35,580 nucleotides of DNA from Methylorubrum zatmanii (GTDB lineage: Bacteria; Pseudomonadota; Alphaproteobacteria; Rhizobiales; Beijerinckiaceae), in the NCBI RefSeq assembly GCF_014845115.1, contig NZ_NKUI01000106.1, forward strand, positions 1 through 35,580. Reading direction: 5' to 3'. Every line of letters begins with the position of its first letter. The first letter of the stretch is position 1. A program made the position numbers and the translations under genes. Shown in pieces: positions 24,001 to 33,000 of the stretch. The notes under the pieces are model-generated. The model saw only the letters and a list, made by a program, of their open reading frames with translations, searched no databases and had not been told where the DNA came from.

Positions 24001-27000
24001 TGCCAAGGGCAATTCGGCGGTCATCAACCACACGGTCGAGAGCGCCGACGACCGCTATAACGGCTTGGTCGTGCCCGGCATCAATGCCTCCGTTTCGGCG
24101 AGCGATGGCGGCTCCGTCAGCGACAATGGCGGTCTGACCCTGCGCGAGGATTCGGCCATCACGACACCGGATGCCGTCGGCAGCAGGGTCGGCACCTACC
24201 TGATCTCCCCGCCCGCGCCGAAGACGAGCCAACTCGGCAAGGACGATTGGGCCGTCATCACGGTTTCGGCCGCGCAATCCTCGGCACAGATGCGGGCGCT
24301 CGCCGGCCAGGCGGGCACGGTCGAGATCTCGACCGACGGCTCGACCTGGGCCGACGCCCTGACGCTGCGCTTCACCACGGTCCTCGACGGCAACGGCACT
24401 TACGTCTGGACCGCCGATCAGAAGGTGTTCGTCCGCGCCAAGTCGGATACGGCGCTGGAAGGCGACCAGAGCGTGGCCATCGGCCACTCGGTGATCAGCT
24501 CCAACACGGAGGTGAACGGCAGCTACGTGCGGACGGTGCTGGTCAAGGTCATCGACGATGACAAGCCGGGCCTGACCATTGTCGAGAGCGACGGCAGCAC
24601 CTCGATCATCGAAGGCGACAAGCCGCAGAACAAGGACAGCTACACGGTCGTCCTCAACAACCCGCCGAAGGACGGCGAGACCGTTCGCGTCACGCTCAAG
24701 GTGTCGAGCACCGAGCTCGCCTTCGCCGATGCCAACGGCAATCCCCTGCCGAAGGATCAGGACGGGCGGGCCTATCTCACCTTCACCAAGGCCAATTGGG
24801 ACCAGCCGCAGACCGTGCTCGTCTCCTCGCCGGCTGACCTGAAGCCCGAGAACCGCTTCGTCGCGGAGATCACCCACAGCGTCACCAGCAGCATGGGAGC
24901 CGCCGGCTTCTACGATCCGGCACTGATCAAGGAGGCCATCGTCCGTGTGCAGGTGGCGGACGGCAACACCGCCGGTGTGGTGGTGACGCCTCATGTCGGT
25001 GGCGTCGCGGTGACGCCGACTCAAACTTCCTACTATGACATGGTCCTGACCACGGCGCCGACCGCGCCGGTGACGATCGCTCTGGCTGGTGACGGCCTGA
25101 CCGTGACCTCCAGCACCGATCCGCGCTTCAAGGCGGCGAACGGCACCGACCCGGCCACCGTGACCTTCACGGCGGCGGATTACGACCGGGCGGTGCGGAT
25201 CACCGTGGCGCGCAACCCCAACGCCGCGTCGACGACCTCCGACATCAAGACCTTCGCACGCCAGCCGCACGACCTCAGCGCCATCGAGGGCCCGGTCATC
25301 CTGGAGGGCGGCGTCGGCACGGCCAATCGGTCGCTGACCCCGGCCATCGTCCTGCCGGGCGAGATCAACCCGGTCGTGAACCGGACGATCGCCGACAGCG
25401 GCAAGCCGGACTTCGACAAGGTCACGCTCTACAACGACTCCACCACCGTCGGCGTCGCCGGCACGGTGAGCGCCAACCATATCGACGGCTTCGGCATGTC
25501 GACGAACAGCGTCAGCACCTCTTCGAGCGGGAGCACGACGCCCCGCACCTATGAGGGCGGCGTCACCTATCGTGGCATGCGTTCGGTCGAGTTGCTGCTG
25601 GGCTCGGGCGCGGACAACGTCACCGTCACGGGCACCGCCCGCGATACCCTGACCGCGATCCATGGCGGCGGCGGCGCCGACACCATCAAGGTGACCGGCT
25701 CGGAAGGTACCCTCGCCCTGTTCGGCGACACCACCGCCGACCGGAGCCGCTACAATTCCTCGCCGACGAACCCGACGGGGCGTGCCTTCGGCTTCCTCGA
25801 CGAGGGCGCGACCGATCGCGACGGCTCGATCGTCAGCCTCAACGACACCATCGACGCCTCGGGCGCGACCGGCCTCGTCATCATCGATGGCGGTGCCGGC
25901 AACGACACCATCATCGGTGGCCAGGGCCGCAACATCATCGCCGGCGGCACCGGGAACGACCGCATCACCGGCGGGCCCGACGCCGACATCATCCTCGGCG
26001 ATTCGAGTCTCAACCTCGACGATGTCCGTCGCATCGTCACGATCGCCGACCCGTTCATCGACGAGGCCCGCGCGGCCGGGACCGACACCATCGACGCCAA
26101 GGCCGGCGCCAACGTCATCATCGGCGACCACGGCCAGATCTATCAGGACGGGTCGGCCACCGCCGGCATCGCCCTCGACGGCAATCACGTCGTCAGCCGG
26201 GTCGTCTCGACGTCCCCGGGCGTCGGCGGCGGCGACACCATCACCGCCACCGATGGCAACAACGTCATCATCGGCGGCTTCGGCGCCGACACCATCACCG
26301 CCGGCGCGGGCAACCACGTCATCCTCGGCGATAGCGGCGAGGCGGTGTTCGAGAACGGCATCCTGACCGTCCTGCGCAGCATCGCCGGCTCGACCGGCGG
26401 TGACGACACGATCAAGGCGAGCGACGGCGACACCACCATCCTCGGCGGCGCCGGCAAGGACGGCATCACCGTCGGCACCGGCACGCATGTGATCCTCGGC
26501 GATACCGGCGAGGCCCGCTTCGTGCCGGGCACGCGCATCGTCAACGGCGTGCTCGTCCCGGTGCCGGTCCTCACCGGCATCAAGACCGCCGACGACGAGG
26601 CGGCCATCGGTGGCGACGACGTGATCACGACGGGTGACGGCAACGTCACGGTCATCGGCGGCGCGGGAGCGGACACGATCACCCTGGGCAAGGGCCGTCA
26701 GGTCGTGCTCGGTGACAGCGGCTCGGCCACCTTCGTGGACGGCAAGATCGCGACCATCACCTCCGTTGCCACAGCGGTTGGCGGCAACGACACGATCACG
26801 GCGGCGGACGGCGACACCACCATCCTCGGCGGCGCGGGCGCCGACACCATCGATGTCGGCGCGGGCAACCACGTCATCCTCGGCGACAGCGGCAAGGCCG
26901 TCTTCTCGACGGGCCTGCTGGTCTCCATCGAGAGCATCGATCCCGAGATCGGTGGCGACGATGTCATCACCGCCAAGGATGGCAACGTCACCGTCATCGG

Positions 27001-30000
27001 CGGTGCGGGGGCGGACACGATCACCCTGGGCAAGGGCCGTCAGGTCGTGCTCGGCGATAGCGGCTCGGCCACCTTCGTGGACGGCAAGATCGCGACCATC
27101 ACCTCCGTGGCCACGGCGATCGGCGGCAACGACACCATCGCCGCGGCGGATGGCGACACCACCATCCTCGGCGGTGCAGGCGCCGACACCATCGATGTCG
27201 GGGTCGGCAACCACGTGATCCTCGGCGACAGCGGCAAGGCCACTTTCGCTGCGGGTGTGCTGGTCTCCATCGACAGCATCGATCCCGAGATCGGTGGTGA
27301 CGACGTCATCACCGCCAAGGACGGCAACGTCACCGTCATCGGTGGCGCGGGGGCGGACACGATCACCCTGGGCAAGGGCACCCAGGTCGTGCTCGGTGAC
27401 AGCGGCTCGGCCATCTTCGACGGCGGCAAGATCGCGACGGTGACCTCGACCGCGACCAATGTCGGCGGCAACGACACGATCACGGCGGCGGATGGCGACA
27501 CCACCATCCTCGGCGGTGCCGGCGCGGACATCATCGATGTCGGCGCGGGCAACCACGTCATCCTCGGCGATAGCGGCAAGGCCGTGTTCAGCGCCGGGAA
27601 GCTCGTCTCCATCGAGAGCATCGATCCGGGCGTGGGCGGCGACGACACCGTCACCGCCAAGGACGGCAACGTCACGGTCATCGGCGGCGCGGGAGCGGAC
27701 AAGATCACCCTGGGCAAGGGCACCCAGGTCGTGCTCGGCGACAGCGGCTCGGCCACCTTCGACGGGGGTGTCATCGCGACGGTGACCTCGACCGCGACGG
27801 ATGTCGGCGGCAACGACACCATCACCGCGACCGAAGGCGATACCACCATCCTCGGTGGCGTGGGCGGCGACACAATCAAGGTCGGTGCGGGCTACCATGT
27901 CATCCTCGGCGACAGCGGCCGGGCGGTGTTCCGCAACGGGCGCGCCCAGCGCATCGAGTCGATCACGCCGGAAATCGGCGGTGACGACATCATCACCGCC
28001 GAGGACGGGGAATCCCGGATCATCGGCGGCGCGGGCGGCGATACGATCACCACCGGCGCGGGCAACCACGTCATCCTCGGTGACAGCGGCGAGGCCGACT
28101 TCACCGTTACGGTCACCGGCTCGGTGACCACGAGCGTGATCGCCCGCATCGCCACCACCGCGCCGGCCGTCGGCGGCGCGGACACCATCACCTTCGGCTC
28201 CGGCAACAATGTCGTGCTCGGCGGCGCGGGCGGCGACACGATCAAGGGCGGCGACAAGGGGGCCGTGATCCTCGGCGACAACGGCATCGTCACCTTCGAT
28301 GCCCTCGGCCGGATCCAGCGCGCGCTCTCGTTCGACACCGCGATCGGCGGCGACGACAGCATCACCGTCGGCAATGGCGACAACGTCGTGCTCGGCGGGA
28401 CCGGTCGCGACACCATCACCGTCGGCGACGGCACCAACGTCGTCCTCGGCGATAGCGGGCAGGCCGATTTCGAGGCCGGCCTCATCGTCGAGATCGCCAG
28501 CATCAGCCCGGAGGTCGGCGACAGGGATACGGTCTCGCTCGGCAGCGGCCGCAACACCGTGGTCGGCGGCGCCGGCGGCGACACCATCACCGCCGGGATC
28601 CGGAACGGTGTGAAGGTCGGCACCGGCACCAACGTGATCCTGGGTGATGCCGGTCACGCCCGGTTCACCGCCGACGGTCTGCCGATTCTGGTCGAGACCA
28701 CCTACGACAATGTCGGGGGTGACGACACGATCACCGTCGGCGACGGCGTGGCCGTGATCCTCGGCGGCTCGGGCGGTGACACCATCACCGCCGGCAACGG
28801 GCGCAGCGTCGTCCTCGGCGATAACGGCCAGGCCAGCTTCGACGCCCAGGGCCGCGTGCTGCAGGCGGCGACCACCGCCGCGACGGCGGGCGGGCGCGAC
28901 GAGATCACCCTCGGGGACGGTGGCAGCGTCGTCATCGGCGGTGTCGGCGCCGACAAGATCCTGACCGGGTTGGGCGCGGACGTGATCCTCGGCGACAACG
29001 GCAGCGTCGTGTTCGCGAACGGTGTCCTCGTCTCGATCGAGACGATGGAATCGACCTTCGGCGGCGGCGACCTGATCGATGCCGGCGAGGGCGACAACGT
29101 GGTGTTCGGCGGCGTCGGGGCCGACGACATCACCACCGGCGCCGGCCTCGACGTGATCCTCGGCGATGACGGTCTGGCGACCTTCGCGCAGGGCAAGCTC
29201 GTGCGCGTCACCACCAAGAACGAGAGCGTGGCGGGTGATGACACCATTCGCGCGGGTGACGGTGACAATGTCGTGCTCGGCGGCTCGGGCAACGACACCA
29301 TCATCACCGGCATCGGTGCCGACTTGGTGTTCGGCGATAACGGTGCCGTCGATTTCCTGGACGGCGTGCGTCTCGAAGCCCTGAGCGAGCGGGCCGGCGG
29401 CGGCCGCGACACGATCTCGACCGGTGCGGGGGCCGACCTGGTCATCGGCGGCCTCGGCAGCGATGTGATCGATGCCGGCAAGGACGACACCGACGACGAC
29501 ATCGTCTTCGGCGATAACGGCCACATCACCTTCGATGCCCTCGGTCGCGTCGTCCGCGCCGAGACCATCGATCCGACGCTCGGCGGGGACGACCGGATCG
29601 AGGCGGGCGCGGGTGCCAACCTGATCCTCGGCGGTGCGGGCTCCGACACCATCATCACGGGCGCCGGCGCGGATATCGTGCTGGGCGACAACGGCTTCGT
29701 GACCTTCACAGGCGGAATCCGCCTGGAGGCCGCGAGCGATCCGACCTGCGGTGCGCGCGATAGCATCGTGACCGGTGCCGGAGCGGATCTGGTGATCGGC
29801 GGCCTCGGCGGCGACAGCATCGATGCCGGGAAGGACGATGCCGACTCCGACATCGTCTTCGGCGACAATGGCCACGTCACCTTCGATGCCCTCGGCCGCG
29901 TCATCCGCGCCGAGACCACCGATCCGACCAATGGCGGCAACGACGAGATCGATGTCGGCGGCGGCGACAACATCGTGCTCGGCGGCGCGGGCTCGGACAC

Positions 30001-33000
30001 CCTCACCGCAGGTTCCGGCGCGGATATCGTGCTGGGCGACAACGGCTTCGTGACCTTCGCGGACGGAATCCGCCAGGAGGCCAAGAGTGACCCGTTCGGC
30101 GGCAATCGCGACACGATCTCGACCGGTGCGGGGGCCGACCTCGTCATCGGCGGCCTCGGCGGCGACGTGATCGATGCGGGCAAGGACGATACCGACGACG
30201 ACATCGTCTTCGGTGACAACGGACACGTCACCTTCGATGCCCTCGGCCGTGTCACCCTGGCCCAGACCACCGACCCGACCGATGGTGGGGAAGACCGGAT
30301 CGAGGCGGGCGCGGGCGCCAACCTGATCCTCGGCGGCGCCGGTTCGGACACGATCGTCACGGGTGCGGGCGCGGACATCGTGCTCGGCGACAACGGTAGC
30401 GCCACCTTCGCAGGCGGAATCCGCCTGGAGGTGACGAGCAGCCGCGACGGCGGCGCGGGCGACACCATCACCACCGGGGCCGGCGCAGACGTCGTCATCG
30501 GCGGTCTCGGCAGCGACACCATCGATGCCGGCAAGGACGATGCCGATGCCGACATCGTCTTCGGTGACAACGGCCACGTCACCTTCGACAGCCAGGGGCG
30601 TGTGAAGCTCGCCGAGAGCCTCGACATGGGGCTGGGCGACGACGACACCATCGCGGTCGGCGGCGGCGACAACGTCGTCATCGGCGGCACGGGCGCCGAC
30701 ACGATCACCGCGCTCGGCGGCAACGACGTGGTGCTCGGCGACGATGGCCGCGCCACCTTCGAGAGCAGCGGCCACGTCAAGCGGGCCGAGAGCTTCGACC
30801 TCGGCTTCGGCGGCAACGACACGATCAGGGTCGGTGGTGGCGACAACGTGGTCATCGCCGGAGCCGGCAACGACACCGTCGTCGCGCTCGGCGGCAACGA
30901 TGCGGTGCTCGGCGACGGCGGCTATGCCGAGTTCGAGGCTGGCATCCGCGTCGCCTTCGTCTCGGTGGATGCGGCCGGGGCCGGCCATGACCGGATCGAT
31001 GCGGGCGACGGCGACAATGTCGTCCTCGGCGGCTCGGGCAGCGACACCATCACCACGGGCGCGGGCGCGGACATCGTGCTCGGCGACAACGGTAGCGCCA
31101 CCTTCGCAGGCGGAATCCGCCTGGAGGTGACGAACAGCCGCGACGGCGGTGCGGGCGACAGCATCACCACCGGGGCCGGTTCGGACCTGGTCCTCGGCGG
31201 CCTCGGCGGCGACACCATCGATGCCGGCAAGGACGATGCCGACGCCGACATCGTCTTCGGCGACAACGGTCACGTCACCTTCGACAGCCAGGGGCGTGTG
31301 AAGCTCGCCGAGAGCCTCGACATGGGGCTGGGCGACGACGACACCATCGCGGTCGGCGGCGGCGACAACGTCGTCATCGGCGGCACGGGCTCCGACACGA
31401 TCACCGCGCTCGGCGGCAACGACGTGGTGCTCGGCGACGATGGCCGCGCCACCTTCGAGAGCAGCGGCCACGTCAAGCGGGCCGAGAGCTTCGACCTCGG
31501 TTTCGGCGGCAACGACACGATCAGGGTCGGTGCCGGCGACAACGTGGTCATCGCCGGAGCCGGCAACGACACCGTCGTCGCGCTCGGCGGCAACGATGCG
31601 GTGCTCGGCGACGGCGGCTATGCCGAGTTCGAGGCCGGCATCCGCGTCGCCTTCGTCTCGGTGGATGCGGCCGGGGCCGGCCATGACCGGATCGATGCGG
31701 GCGACGGCGACAATGTCGTGCTCGGCGGCTCGGGCAGCGACACGCTCACCACGGGCGCGGGCGCGGACATCGTGCTCGGCGACAACGGCGCGGTGCGGTT
31801 CTCAGGAGGAATCCGTCAGGAGGTCACCAGCGACCGCACCGGCGGCGTGGGCGACACCATCACCACCGGGGCCGGCGCGGACGTCGTCCTCGGCGGTCTC
31901 GGCGGCGACGTGATCGATGCGGGCAAGGACGATGCCGACGCCGACATCGTCTTCGGCGACAATGGCCACGTCACCTTCGACGCCATCGGCGGCGTGATCC
32001 GCGCCGAGAGCTTCGATGCCGGCTTCGGCGGCAACGACACCATCGCGGTCGGCGGCGGCGACAACCTCGTCATCGGCGGCACCGGGGCCGACACCATCGT
32101 GGCTTTGGGCGGCGGCGACGTGATCATCGGCGACAACGGCTACGCTTTGTTCGCGGCCGGTGTGCGGATCGAGTTCGCCTCGACCGAGACCGCCGATGGC
32201 GGTGACGACCGGATCGATGCGGGCGATGGCGACAACCTCGTCCTCGGCGGCTCGGGCAGCGATACCATCAGCACGGGCTCCGGCGGTGACATCGTGCTCG
32301 GCGATAACGGCCTCGTCGGCTATGCACTCGGCATCCGGGCGCGGGTGGTCAGCGACCGCAACGGCGGCGCCCGCGACAGCATCGTTACGGGCGCGGGCGC
32401 CGACGTGGTGCTCGGCGGTCTCGGCGGTGACACCATCGATGCCGGCAAGGCCGACTCCGAGGCAGATGTCGTGTTCGGCGACAACGGCGAGGTCACCTTC
32501 GACGGCCAGGGCCGGGTCTCCTTCGCGCAGACCACCGACCCCACCCTCGGCGGTGATGACGAGATCGATGCGGGCGCGGGCGACAACCTCGTCTTCGGCG
32601 GCGCCGGGGCGGACACGATCGTCACCGGGGCCGGCGCGGACATCGTGCTCGGCGACAACGGCTCCGTTCGGTTCACGGGCGGAATCCGTGCTGAGGTGAT
32701 CGGCGACCGGACGGGCGGCGCGGGTGACCGGATCACGACCGGGGCGGGCGCCGACGTGGTGCTCGGCGGCCTCGGAAGCGACCTCATCGACGCGGGCAAG
32801 CTCGACACGGATGCCGATGTCGTGTTCGGCGACAACGGCCACGTCACCTTCGATGCGCAGGGGCGGGTCAAGCGCGCCGAGAGCCTCGATGCGGGCTTCG
32901 GCGACGACGACACCATCGCGGTCGGCGGCGGCGACAACCTCGTCATCGGCGGCACCGGCAGCGACAGCATAACCGCGCTCGGCGGCAATGACATCCTGAT

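Noticed and set aside
26672..28042. Regular direct repeats suggestive of CRISPR or a satellite
   Set aside because: The period is 342 nt, whole codons, with protein-level conservation of RTX motifs and no short repeat/spacer pattern. These are coding repeats.
16346..31684. Antisense open frame of about 5,100 codons
   Set aside because: It is exactly in phase with the + strand gene, so it only reflects the absence of TTA, CTA and TCA codons there. Its translation is a low-complexity Ala/Asp/Arg/Val/Gly text that mirrors the RTX repeats and shows no family features.
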